Assembly (NCBI GenBank): GCA_036704045.1
Contig: DATNQM010000014.1
Span: 62,001 to 126,000, forward strand
Direction: 5' to 3'
Length of the DNA stretch: 64,000 nucleotides
Source: Ancylothrix sp036704045
Lineage (GTDB): Bacteria > Cyanobacteriota > Cyanobacteriia > Cyanobacteriales > Oscillatoriaceae
The position numbers and the translations under genes were made by a program. Below the pieces are notes generated by a model, which was not told where the DNA came from, ran no database searches, and saw only the letters and a program-made list of their open reading frames with translations. How positions within the stretch are numbered: the first letter of the stretch is position 1; each line of letters starts with the position of its first letter. Positions 44,697 through 53,257 of this stretch are shown piece by piece.

Positions 44697-46295
44697 ATGA
44701 GCCAAAACCAAGACCGGATCATCTTCTTTGACACCACCCTCCGCGATGGGGAACAGTCACCCGGCGCCACCTTAAACGTTGAAGAAAAACTCACCATCGC
44801 ACGCCAACTTGCAAAACTCGGTGTTGATGTCATAGAAGCCGGCTTTCCCTTCGCCAGCCCAGGAGACTTTGAAGCAGTCCAAAAAATTGCCGCCACCGTC
44901 GGCACAGAAACCGGCCCCATTATTTGCGGTTTAGCACGCGCTACCTTCAAAGACATCGAAACCTGCGCCAACGCTGTTAAATCGGCCGCTAAACCCCGAA
45001 TTCATACCTTTATCGCTACCTCCGATATTCACCTTGAACACAAACTCAGAAAAAACAGAAACGAAGTCATTGCCATCGCCGAAGAAATGGTTGGTTATGC
45101 TAAAACCTTTGTCGATGATGTGGAATTTTCTCCCGAAGATGCCGGTCGCAGCGACCCAAAATTTTTGTATGAAGTATTAGAAAAAGCCATTGCTGCCGGT
45201 GCCAAAACCATCAATATCCCCGACACCGTTGGCTACCTCACCCCCTCAGAATTCGGCGACTTAATTCGCGGCATCAAAGAAAACGTCCGCAACATAGATT
45301 CTGCTATTATTTCCGTACATGGACACAACGACTTAGGCTTAGCCGTTGCCAACTTCCTCGAAGCCGTAAAAAACGGTGCGCGGCAACTAGAATGTACTAT
45401 CAACGGCATTGGCGAACGGGCCGGCAACGCCGCCTTAGAAGAATTAGTCATGGCATTGCACGTCCGCCGGCAATACTTTAATCCTTTCTTCGGCCGGCCG
45501 GCAGACAGCGAAGAACCCCTCACCAATATAGACACCAAACAAATTTATAAAACCTCCCGTTTGGTTTCCAACTTAACAGGAATGTTAGTGCAACCAAACA
45601 AAGCAATTGTTGGCGCAAACGCCTTTGCCCACGAATCAGGCATCCACCAAGACGGCGTATTAAAAAATAAATTAACTTATGAAATTATGGATGCCCAACT
45701 AATCGGATTAACCGATAACCAAATAGTTTTGGGCAAGCATTCAGGCCGTCACGCCTTCCAAACCCGCCTCAAAGAATTGGGCTATGAATTATTAGATACA
45801 GAACTCAATAATGCCTTCTTAAAATTCAAAACCTTTGCGGACAAGAAAAAAGAAATAACTGATTGGGATCTTGAGTCCATCGTCAACGATGAAATTCAAC
45901 AACCACCCGAAATGTTCCGTCTCGAACTTGTTCAAGTATCTTGCGGCGACCGTGCTCGTCCGACCGCTACTGTAACCTTGAGAACACCAGCAGGAGAAGA
46001 ATTAACAGATGCTGCCATAGGGACAGGGCCAGTGGATGCAGTTTACCGAGCTATCAACCGCGTAGTAAACGTACCCAACGAACTAATAGAATTTTCAGTA
46101 CAATCCGTCACAGCCGGCATAGACGCCTTGGGAGAAGTAACAATACGATTACGTCACAATGGACAAGTGTATTCTGGTCGTGCAGCCAATACAGACATTA
46201 TTGTTGCATCGGCTCATGCCTACGTAAACGCCCTTAACCGGCTTTATGTAGCTTTAAATAATTCCAAAACCACTACTGCCGCCACAGCCTCTTAA
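44697..46295 (+). CDS. leuA: 2-isopropylmalate synthase
   Basis: A 532-residue LeuA, which condenses acetyl-CoA with 2-oxoisovalerate at the first committed step of leucine synthesis. The DRE-TIM barrel has IFFDTTLRDGEQSPGATLN, metal-binding HGHNDLGLAVANFLEA and GIGERAGNAALEE. The linker (KQIYKTSRLVSNLTG, HESGIHQDGVLKN) and the C-terminal leucine-binding LeuA dimer domain (~380-520) follow. Full length implies feedback inhibition by leucine. An aagga SD precedes the ATG. A terminator follows 30 bp after the stop. No attenuator leader peptide was recognised. Confidence 0.97.
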   Translation: MSQNQDRIIFFDTTLRDGEQSPGATLNVEEKLTIARQLAKLGVDVIEAGFPFASPGDFEAVQKIAATVGTETGPIICGLARATFKDIETCANAVKSAAKPRIHTFIATSDIHLEHKLRKNRNEVIAIAEEMVGYAKTFVDDVEFSPEDAGRSDPKFLYEVLEKAIAAGAKTINIPDTVGYLTPSEFGDLIRGIKENVRNIDSAIISVHGHNDLGLAVANFLEAVKNGARQLECTINGIGERAGNAALEELVMALHVRRQYFNPFFGRPADSEEPLTNIDTKQIYKTSRLVSNLTGMLVQPNKAIVGANAFAHESGIHQDGVLKNKLTYEIMDAQLIGLTDNQIVLGKHSGRHAFQTRLKELGYELLDTELNNAFLKFKTFADKKKEITDWDLESIVNDEIQQPPEMFRLELVQVSCGDRARPTATVTLRTPAGEELTDAAIGTGPVDAVYRAINRVVNVPNELIEFSVQSVTAGIDALGEVTIRLRHNGQVYSGRAANTDIIVASAHAYVNALNRLYVALNNSKTTTAATAS

Positions 46296-46325
46296 AACCT
46301 TAAATTACAAATATCTATCTTTTTG

Positions 46326-46352
46326 AAGGGTGCAAATATGCGCCCTTTTTTT
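46326..46352 (+). terminator. Rho-independent terminator after leuA
   Basis: Stem aagggtgc with gcgccctt (7-8 bp around 46327-46333 and 46340-46346, one G-U pair), 6-nt loop, then a run of T to 46352. Confidence 0.82.
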
Positions 46353-46438
46353 GTACCTCAAAATTCTTAAAAACCTACTACAAATAATTTTTCAAAAAAC
46401 CTTAAAACTTTACAATTTATCCCATAACTTCTCAAAAA

Positions 46439-46493
46439 ACCCTCTGTGACCTCTGTGCCTTCCTCTGTGACCTCTGCGTGAAAAAAAACCCCA
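46439..46493 (+). repeat. Short tandem ctctgtg-type intergenic repeat, second copy
   Basis: At least four tandem units of cctctgtga/c with small insertions, ending in cctctgcgtgaaaaaaaa and a C run. It is the better preserved copy of the element at 21417-21470. It lies in the 302-bp spacer between leuA and a membrane-protein gene; the rest of that spacer holds only the leuA terminator and AT-rich sequence. Confidence 0.65.
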
Positions 46494-46597
46494 TCTTTGA
46501 GCAAAACCGAATAAAATCCTTTAACCAAAATATAATATAAACGCTAAAATTTAAAATCTAAAATACAGCTTAGCGATCTTTATATCAATGATTCTGC

Positions 46598-47647
46598 ATG
46601 AAAATTTCTAAAGAAGATTTTCACGCTTGTGTTTCGGAAGGATTACTAACATCCGAACAGGCTGAAGAGCTTTGGCAAGCACTTCATAACCGCGTGAAAA
46701 ATCGCCCTAAATATGACCTAGCAGGCATCGCCTATGCAATTGGTATCGGTATCGTCATTGCCAGCATGAGTTGGTTAATGAGAACCGTCTGGTATGCTTT
46801 TGGCGGCGCCGGCATTTTTACCACTGGAATATTTTACACAACTGGTTTTCTTGTGGCCGGTAGTTGGTTATGGCATAAACAAAACCGACGAATATTAGGA
46901 GGACTATTGGTGATGCTGGCAGTTTGCCTAACACCGATAACTCTTTATGGGTTGCAAATGTGGGCCGGTGTATGGCCACACAACCAGGCAGGAAACTATC
47001 AAGAATATTATTTATGGGTCAAAAACAGTTGGTTAGTCATTGAATTAACAACAATTTTAATAGCATTTTGCAGCTTAAAAATCACCCCCTTACCCTTACT
47101 CACTGTCCCGATAATTTTATGCTTATGGATAATGGCAATTGACTTAACACCATTGCTTTTAGGTCAAATAGATTTAACTTGGGAACAGCAACTTTTAGTT
47201 TGTTTATGGTTTGGACTAACTTGTTTAGTAGTTGCCTATGGAATTGATTTGCGCGAGAAAAAAAATGAACCAGACTATGCTTTTTGGTTTTATTTTTTTG
47301 GCTTACTTTCCTTTTGGGCCGGCATTACCTTAATGGGAGGAGAAGATCAACTTCAGCGGTTTCTTTATTGCTTAATAAACCTTGGTTTAATAGCCCTCGC
47401 CGCCTTATTAAAACGCAGAGTTTTTCTCTTATTTGGAGGAGTCGGAGTATTAGCCTATTTTTATCAACTTGCCTATAGCTTTTTTAAAAACACAATTTTC
47501 TTTCCCCTTGCTTTAAGTATTTTGGGTTTCATCATCCTTGGCTTAGGAATATTCATTACCCAAAACCGGCATTCCAAACCCCAAACTAAAATACTTCGAT
47601 GGTTGCCCCAAAGGCTAAGAGAAATAACGCAAAAAGATATCGGTTAA
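46598..47647 (+). CDS. Polytopic membrane protein, DUF2157-like
   Basis: A 349-residue membrane protein. The N-terminal ~40 residues are cytosolic and helical (EDFHACVSEGLLTSEQAEELWQ), a pattern seen at the front of DUF2157-type proteins. About ten hydrophobic segments follow (LAGIAYAIGIGIVIASMSWLM, GIFYTTGFLVAGSWLW, LVCLWFGLTCLVVAYGI, FFPLALSILGFIILGLGIF). The C-terminus is basic. No transport signature or catalytic motif is visible, and function is unknown. It converges with ilvD across a shared terminator. Confidence 0.7.
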   Translation: MKISKEDFHACVSEGLLTSEQAEELWQALHNRVKNRPKYDLAGIAYAIGIGIVIASMSWLMRTVWYAFGGAGIFTTGIFYTTGFLVAGSWLWHKQNRRILGGLLVMLAVCLTPITLYGLQMWAGVWPHNQAGNYQEYYLWVKNSWLVIELTTILIAFCSLKITPLPLLTVPIILCLWIMAIDLTPLLLGQIDLTWEQQLLVCLWFGLTCLVVAYGIDLREKKNEPDYAFWFYFFGLLSFWAGITLMGGEDQLQRFLYCLINLGLIALAALLKRRVFLLFGGVGVLAYFYQLAYSFFKNTIFFPLALSILGFIILGLGIFITQNRHSKPQTKILRWLPQRLREITQKDIG

Positions 47648-47667
47648 ATACTTGAATAATCACAAAA

Positions 47668-47691
47668 AAACCGGGCTTAGAAACCCGGTTT
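47668..47691. terminator. Bidirectional terminator between membrane-protein gene and ilvD
   Basis: Perfect 8-bp stem aaaccggg (47668-47675) with cccggttt (47684-47691), preceded by an A run; the T-tract on the plus side is short. It serves the plus gene and, read on the minus strand, the end of ilvD. Confidence 0.75.
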
Positions 47692-47734
47692 CTGTCATCA
47701 ACCTACCGGCCAAAAAAAATACATATCAACCGGC

Positions 47735-49423
47735 CTAATTAAACAAATCTAAATCAGTCACAGCCCCCAAACTGCTAGAAGAAACCAACTTAGCATACTT
47801 ACCCAAAATCCCCTTCGTATAACGAGGAGGACGAGGTTGCCACTTCTCGCGACGTTGACTTAACTCCTCGTCAGAAATATGCAAATTAAGAGAACGCGCA
47901 GAGGCATCAATCGTAATCGTATCCCCTTCTTGTACCAAAGCAATAGTACCGCCCACAGCAGCCTCCGGCGCAACGTGACCTACAACCATACCGTAGGTAC
48001 CACCAGAGAACCGGCCATCAGTAATCAAACCAACCTTATCACCCAAACCGGCCCCAATAATAGCCGAAGTAGGAGCCAACATCTCCCGCATACCAGGGCC
48101 ACCCTTCGGCCCTTCATAGCGCACCACAACCACATCACCGGCAACAATTTTGCCATCGAGAATAGCGGCTAAACACTCTTCCTCAGAATCAAACACACGA
48201 GCCGGGCCGGTAATTGAAGCAGCCTTAATGCCAGTAATTTTAGCCACAGCCCCTTCAGTCGCCAAATTCCCGCGTAAAATTGCCAAATGACCTTGAGCAT
48301 AGACAGGATTATCCCAAGGACGAATAACATCTTGATTTGGCGAAGGTTCTGAAGGAACATCTGCCAAAACCTCAGCAATAGTTTGGCCGGTAATTGTCAG
48401 CGCATCACCATGAAGCAAACCATGCGTCAACAACATCTTCATAACTTGAGGAATACCACCAGCCTTGTGCAAATCAGTTGCCACATACCGGCCACTAGGT
48501 TTAAGGTCACATAAAACCGGCACCTTAGCACGGATAGCTTCAAAATCATCAAGACTCAGGGGCACACCAATAGCGCGAGAAATAGCCAACAAATGCAAAA
48601 CAGCATTCGTACTACCACCCACCGCCATAATCACAGCAATAGCATTTTCAAACGCCTTGCGCGTCAAAATATCACGGGGGAGGATTTGATTTTTAACAGC
48701 ATCTACCAAAACATAAGCAGACTTTTCGGCACTTTCCGCCTTTTCTTCATCTTCAGCCGCCATAGTCGAAGAATACATCAAACTCATACCCATAGCTTCA
48801 AAAGCGCTAGACATGGTATTAGCCGTGTACATTCCACCACAAGAACCAGCCCCTGGACAAGCATTACGTTCAACAGCAGTTAACTCAGCATCATCAATCT
48901 TGCCGGCGCTATACTCACCAACAGCTTCAAAAGAACTAACAACAGTTAAATCACGACCATCATGGTGTCCTGGTTTAATCGTACCGCCATAGACAAAAAT
49001 CGAGGGAATATTGAGGCGTGCCATAGCAATCATAGCCCCAGGCATATTTTTGTCACAGCCACCAATAGCAAGAACCGCATCCATACTTTGACCATTGCAA
49101 ACCGTTTCAATACTGTCTGCAATAACTTCGCGGGAGACGAGGGAATATTTCATACCTTCAGTACCCATTGAAATCCCGTCACTGATGGTGATAGTACCAA
49201 ACAGTTGCGGCATCGCACCGGCTGATTTTGTGGCCTTTTCGGCTCGCAGAGCGAGAGTATTGATTCCCATGTTACAGGGAGTGATGGTACTGTAACCATT
49301 GGCGATCCCGATAATCGGTTTGGTGAAATCGTTATCTCCAAAACCAACGGCCCGCAGCATGGCCCGGTTGGGACTGCGTTGGACTCCTTGGGTTACAACT
49401 TGGCTTCTCAGATTGTCTGGCAT
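47735..49423 (-). CDS. ilvD: Dihydroxy-acid dehydratase
   Basis: A 562-residue IlvD/Edd-family enzyme that dehydrates 2,3-dihydroxy-3-methylbutanoate and the isoleucine homologue in valine, leucine and isoleucine synthesis. Fe-S cluster Cys residues lie in STITPCNMGIN, IGGCDKNMPGAM and CPGAGSCGGMYTANTM. GLITDGRFSGGTYGMVVGH and the C-terminal LGAVTDLDLF are typical. ATG 49423 (MPDNLRSQ) is preferred; TTG 49456 would add 11 residues. It supplies the 2-oxoisovalerate precursor used by LeuA, whose gene lies 1.4 kb away in the opposite direction. Confidence 0.97.
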   Translation of the reverse strand: MPDNLRSQVVTQGVQRSPNRAMLRAVGFGDNDFTKPIIGIANGYSTITPCNMGINTLALRAEKATKSAGAMPQLFGTITISDGISMGTEGMKYSLVSREVIADSIETVCNGQSMDAVLAIGGCDKNMPGAMIAMARLNIPSIFVYGGTIKPGHHDGRDLTVVSSFEAVGEYSAGKIDDAELTAVERNACPGAGSCGGMYTANTMSSAFEAMGMSLMYSSTMAAEDEEKAESAEKSAYVLVDAVKNQILPRDILTRKAFENAIAVIMAVGGSTNAVLHLLAISRAIGVPLSLDDFEAIRAKVPVLCDLKPSGRYVATDLHKAGGIPQVMKMLLTHGLLHGDALTITGQTIAEVLADVPSEPSPNQDVIRPWDNPVYAQGHLAILRGNLATEGAVAKITGIKAASITGPARVFDSEEECLAAILDGKIVAGDVVVVRYEGPKGGPGMREMLAPTSAIIGAGLGDKVGLITDGRFSGGTYGMVVGHVAPEAAVGGTIALVQEGDTITIDASARSLNLHISDEELSQRREKWQPRPPRYTKGILGKYAKLVSSSSLGAVTDLDLFN

Positions 49424-49800
49424 CGGTGCTTCCTTTGTCTCTAAGCGATGGGGCAAATCAGGGGTCTAATCTCGGTTAAAAGTTAACCTTGTGAATTAGT
49501 CGAAGGACTGTTGAGCGGGTAATTGCTAACTCTTTGACCGCTGACTGCTATTTCTAATTGTCTCAGAAGGTTGGATCGTTTGCGCCAATTTTTGTGTTAT
49601 CTCGGTGATTGTAATGGTTTGGTTAGACAAAAGTCTCAAGAAGTGGGGACAGCTTACAAATTAGACAAACTACAGTCTTCGTTTGTCTGCTGAAGGCTAT
49701 TTTGCTACCTACGACAGGAAAACCTCTTTTCTGTTTTTTTCTTAAGACACAAACTCTCCAACACTTGAACTAATAACTTTATAGAAGGTGCTAAAAATAT
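49424..49800 (+). other. Intergenic, 377 bp, divergent
   Basis: Divergent promoter region between ilvD and the pentapeptide gene. There is no strong hairpin and no protein-like frame. aaggtgc sits just ahead of the pentapeptide ATG as a possible SD. Confidence 0.45.
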
Positions 49801-50640
49801 ATGAGTGTCAGCGAAGTTATACAAAACTATGCCGCCGGTGAACGAGATTTTCGCAGTCTAAGATTAATTGGTGCAAATCTTGAAGGCGTAGATTTAAGTG
49901 GGGCAAATTTTCGGGATGCTAATTTAAGTGGGGCAAATTTGCGAGGCGCAAAATTACAACGTTCAAATTTACGAGAAGCTAATCTTCATACGGCGGATCT
50001 CAGTGGTGCAATTTTAAGTGAAATGAATTTGATCGGCGCCGATTTAAGTGTGGCTACTTTAGAAAAAGCGGATCTGCGTGAAACAAATCTAAGTCGGGCA
50101 AATTTAAGTGAGGCGAATTTACAAGGCTGCGATTTAACTAGTGCTATTATTTCTGAGGCAAAATTGAATAAAATTAATTTAAAGTCCGCTAATTTAACTG
50201 ATGCAAATTTGAGCCGTTCAATTATTACTGATGCCGATTTAAGTAGGGCTATTTTGGAAGGTGCAAATCTAACAATTACAATTCTTTCTAACTCGAATTT
50301 GGAAGGAGCAAATTTAACTAATGCAGTTCTAAATGGGGCGACTTTAATTGGGGCTAATTTGAATCGGGCTAATTTAAGTCGTGCTAAGTTAAGTGGTTCT
50401 AATTTGGCGGGGGCTAATTTGACCAAGGCTCAGTTACGGGGGACTAATGTGAGTTGGTCTACGTTGCGAGAAGTGAATTTGACGGGGGCTACTTTGTATA
50501 GAGCTAAGTTAAGTTGGTCAAATTTGACGGGCGCTATTTTGCGGGATGCGATTTTGATTGATACAAATTTGGTGCGGGTTAATTTGCGGGATGCGGATCT
50601 AACGGGCGCTATTATGCCAGATGGAAAGACCCATGACTAA
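49801..50640 (+). CDS. Cytosolic pentapeptide-repeat protein
   Basis: A 279-residue protein without signal peptide. After a short leader (MSVSEVIQNYAAGERDFRSL) it consists of ~48 pentapeptides of A(N/D)LSX type (VDLSGANFRDANLSGANLRG onward) that would form a right-handed quadrilateral beta-helix about twelve coils long. The end ITGAIMPDGKTHD-like cap resembles the cap of the exported pentapeptide protein at 17392. Some members mimic DNA or bind proteins; no function is assigned here. The DNA shows the expected 15-bp periodicity. Confidence 0.87.
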   Translation: MSVSEVIQNYAAGERDFRSLRLIGANLEGVDLSGANFRDANLSGANLRGAKLQRSNLREANLHTADLSGAILSEMNLIGADLSVATLEKADLRETNLSRANLSEANLQGCDLTSAIISEAKLNKINLKSANLTDANLSRSIITDADLSRAILEGANLTITILSNSNLEGANLTNAVLNGATLIGANLNRANLSRAKLSGSNLAGANLTKAQLRGTNVSWSTLREVNLTGATLYRAKLSWSNLTGAILRDAILIDTNLVRVNLRDADLTGAIMPDGKTHD

Positions 50641-50678
50641 TTTTTAAAAGTAGATTAATTTAGATAGATGCTGATAGT

Positions 50679-51383
50679 TTATGGGTTTATATTAGGGGTT
50701 TTTTGGCATGACCATAGTTGTTCGATTGTGACAAATTGATAGCCTTGATCTAGTAGGCGGGGAATGAGGAGAGCAGCGGTTTCTGTGACGTCTTCTCCAC
50801 CGCAGTATCCGTCATGCAAAACGATGAGTGAGCCTGGTTTGACTTGCTGCATGACTCTTTCTATAACTATAGATACTCCTGGTCTTACCCAGTCTTCGGG
50901 GACTATACTCCACATAACCGGCCGGTAGTCCCATTGTTGTAGGTATTGTAGGGTTTGGGGGGTGAATATTCCATTGGGCGGCCGGACGTCTCGGATGTTG
51001 TTTTTTACATATTGTATATCAAGGTCGCAGGCTTTGGCTATGGCAGTTTGGGTTTGTTCTAGGCTTTGTTTAAGTTGGTAGGGGCTAAGGCTGGGGAAGT
51101 TTTGATGTGTCCATCCGTGCAGTCCTAGCCAGTGTCCGCTTTGGTACACTTGTTTCGCTATACTCGGTGAGTGCTGTATGCAGGTTCCTAGGGAGAAAAA
51201 ACTGGCGGTTATGTTGTATTTGTCTAGGATTTTTAGGAGTTTTGGTGTGTGTTGGGGGTGTGGGCCATCATCGAAGGTGAGGGCGATGGTGGGGCTGGTG
51301 CCGGTGCCACTCCATAGGCAGCTGGGAAAGGTTGGTTTGAGAATTTGGTGGATGATTGGGTAGAGGGGGGCTAGTTGAATCAT
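50679..51383 (-). CDS. Polysaccharide deacetylase (NodB/CE4)
   Basis: A 234-residue carbohydrate esterase family 4 protein. Motif 1 is TFDDGPH (D38, D39), motif 2 is HGWTH (H89, H93, the zinc pair), motif 3 is RPPNGIFTP, and motif 5 is LIVLHDGY. All core catalytic and zinc-binding elements are present. Likely substrates are N-acetylated cell-wall or exopolysaccharide sugars. No clear signal peptide is seen; the N-terminus is only mildly hydrophobic (LAPLYPIIHQIL), so localisation is uncertain. It converges with the pentapeptide gene over a 38-bp gap. Confidence 0.9.
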   Translation of the reverse strand: MIQLAPLYPIIHQILKPTFPSCLWSGTGTSPTIALTFDDGPHPQHTPKLLKILDKYNITASFFSLGTCIQHSPSIAKQVYQSGHWLGLHGWTHQNFPSLSPYQLKQSLEQTQTAIAKACDLDIQYVKNNIRDVRPPNGIFTPQTLQYLQQWDYRPVMWSIVPEDWVRPGVSIVIERVMQQVKPGSLIVLHDGYCGGEDVTETAALLIPRLLDQGYQFVTIEQLWSCQKTPNINP

Positions 51384-52023
51384 CGGGTATGGTTTGGATG
51401 GTGGGGAGTGTGTGCTAAGAGGTTATTGTAAAACTTTCGTTTGGTTTAGTTGAACGGTTTATAGCACCTCGGTTAATGTAATGGCCGGTTTATGGTTGTT
51501 GTTTTATATAAATTACCCAAAAATTATAAGAAGTTTTTAGGGATTGCTGAGAAGGGATAACTTTTTCAAACTAAAAATATCAGATTATAAGCTATGTTTT
51601 GGCTTTTGGCTATGCTTGCACTAAAATTATCCAAACAGAAAGCTTGCTATTTCCGAGTAAAGCATTTATGTATTATTTGAGGTTAGTTTGATGTCTATTA
51701 AAACCATCTTAAATGGGGTATTTTAAGTATATTTTTTATAAAATTCAATAATTATAAAAATAATATTTTCTATATTTTGACATACTTAAATAACTGATTG
51801 ACTTACATTTTATTCATACTAAATTAATAAAATGTTGCTACATATACCCCCTAAATTACCCACCCCCTTATGAAGGGGGAATTTAAGGGGGTGCGGCTTC
51901 CTTGAACTGTAGTAATAATTATGGAAATTGGTAGAATTTGCTGGACGTTTAGCTGTTAAACTATCTAAAATTGATTGTTAAAATTAAAATTTAACCTTTA
52001 TCCCAATTTCAAAAACCATAACT
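51384..52023 (+). other. Intergenic, 640 bp containing a palindromic repeat
   Basis: Long AT-rich spacer ahead of the orthocaspase gene. Apart from the palindromic element at 51846-51892 I see no open frame. The promoter for the caspase/CHAT pair should lie between ~51900 and 52020. Confidence 0.5.
51846..51892. repeat. Palindromic C/G-run repeat element
   Basis: Nested inverted repeat. The core ccccctt-atg-aaggggg (51863-51879) is flanked by outer arms accccctaaatt and aatttaagggggt, which pair with one bulge. This matches the look of dispersed cyanobacterial REP/MITE-like elements built from CCCCCTTA-type arms. A decayed relative seems to sit at ~29711-29741. It has no coding capacity. Confidence 0.65.
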
Positions 52024-53217
52024 ATGACTAATTTCACTCGTCGTCATTTCTTGCAAAGTGCCGGTTCTGCGTTAGCTGCGGTTGGAATTAACGAGCTTTT
52101 CTTTCAAAAACAAGCGGAAAAGTTTGGTCAAGTTTTAGCCCAAAACACACCGCGCAAACTAGCATTACTGGTTGGCATTAATCAATATGAAACACAACCA
52201 TTAGAAGGATGCCTTAATGATATTGAATTGCAGAGAAATTTATTAATTTATCGGTTTGGGTTTAACCCGAAAGATATTTATGTTGTCTCTGATAAAAATG
52301 CGACAAGGGCAGGAATTTTAACGGCGTTTGAGGAAGTTTTAATTAAACAAGCGAAACCGGGGGATGTGGTGGTTTATCATTATTCGGGGCATGGTTCGCA
52401 AATTTTTGACCCTAACCCGATTATAGTTGAACCTGGAAAAGAAGGTTTAAATGGAACTTTTGTGCCGGTGGATGGGAGTTTGCCGGTGGGTTTTCCTGAA
52501 GTGGGTGGGGCTGTGCCAGATATTATGGGGCATACTTTATTTTTGTTAATGTCGGCGCTGAAAACGGAAAATGTGACGGTTGTTTTGGATAGTTGTTTTG
52601 CCGGTGGGGCTACAAGAGATTGGAGAGTTCGTTACCGCCAGGGTGGTAAAAAAATTCTCGTTTCTAATCAGGAAAAAGCTTATCAAGAAGAGTGGTTATC
52701 TCGCTTAAATATGTCGCCGGAAGATTTTATTAAAGGCTACCGGCAAGGGGTGGCAAAAGGAACGGTTTTAGCGGCAACTTCGCCTACTCAACTGGCGCGA
52801 GAAATGAATGTTAATGGTTTTAAATGCGGGTTATTTACTTATTTACTTACTCATTATCTGTGGCAAGAGGATAGTAATATTGAGCGGATTTTTCCAAAGG
52901 TTCTCTCAGAAATTCCTGAAAGATTTAATCAAGAGCCTATCTATGAAGTTAAAGTGGGGAGAGACTATCAAGTACAACCGCCATATTTTATTAATTCTCC
53001 GAAGTCTCCAGCCCAGGCAATTGTTACAAAAGTGAGTGGGGAAAATGCTGTTTTGTGGTTAGGAGGAGTTGATTTAAGGAAGGTGACAACGGGAACAATT
53101 TTTACGGCGATTAATGGTACAGGAGAGGTAAAAGTTTTGGCACGGAAAGGGTTAGTAGCGCAGGCAAAAATTGAGAAGTCGATTACGGAAGGAACGCCGT
53201 TACTTTTGATGATTTAA
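52024..53217 (+). CDS. Orthocaspase (caspase family p20) with Tat-type signal
   Basis: A 397-residue caspase-family protein. The N-terminus TRRHFLQSAGSALAAVGI is a twin-arginine-type signal. The p20 domain (~45-290) has ALLVGINQYETQPLEGCLND, the catalytic His in VVYHYSGHGSQ (H123) and catalytic Cys in VVLDSCFAGGATR (C191); both dyad residues are intact. Orthocaspases cleave after Arg or Lys. The ~90-residue C-terminal part (from ~310) is a small beta domain of unknown type. The next gene, 40 bp downstream, is a TPR-CHAT protein, a second caspase-clan fold, so the two are probably one operon. Confidence 0.9.
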   Translation: MTNFTRRHFLQSAGSALAAVGINELFFQKQAEKFGQVLAQNTPRKLALLVGINQYETQPLEGCLNDIELQRNLLIYRFGFNPKDIYVVSDKNATRAGILTAFEEVLIKQAKPGDVVVYHYSGHGSQIFDPNPIIVEPGKEGLNGTFVPVDGSLPVGFPEVGGAVPDIMGHTLFLLMSALKTENVTVVLDSCFAGGATRDWRVRYRQGGKKILVSNQEKAYQEEWLSRLNMSPEDFIKGYRQGVAKGTVLAATSPTQLAREMNVNGFKCGLFTYLLTHYLWQEDSNIERIFPKVLSEIPERFNQEPIYEVKVGRDYQVQPPYFINSPKSPAQAIVTKVSGENAVLWLGGVDLRKVTTGTIFTAINGTGEVKVLARKGLVAQAKIEKSITEGTPLLLMI

Positions 53218-53257
53218 AGGTAGTTTGTGGTTGCACAAGTTAAGTTGAGGTGCTGTT

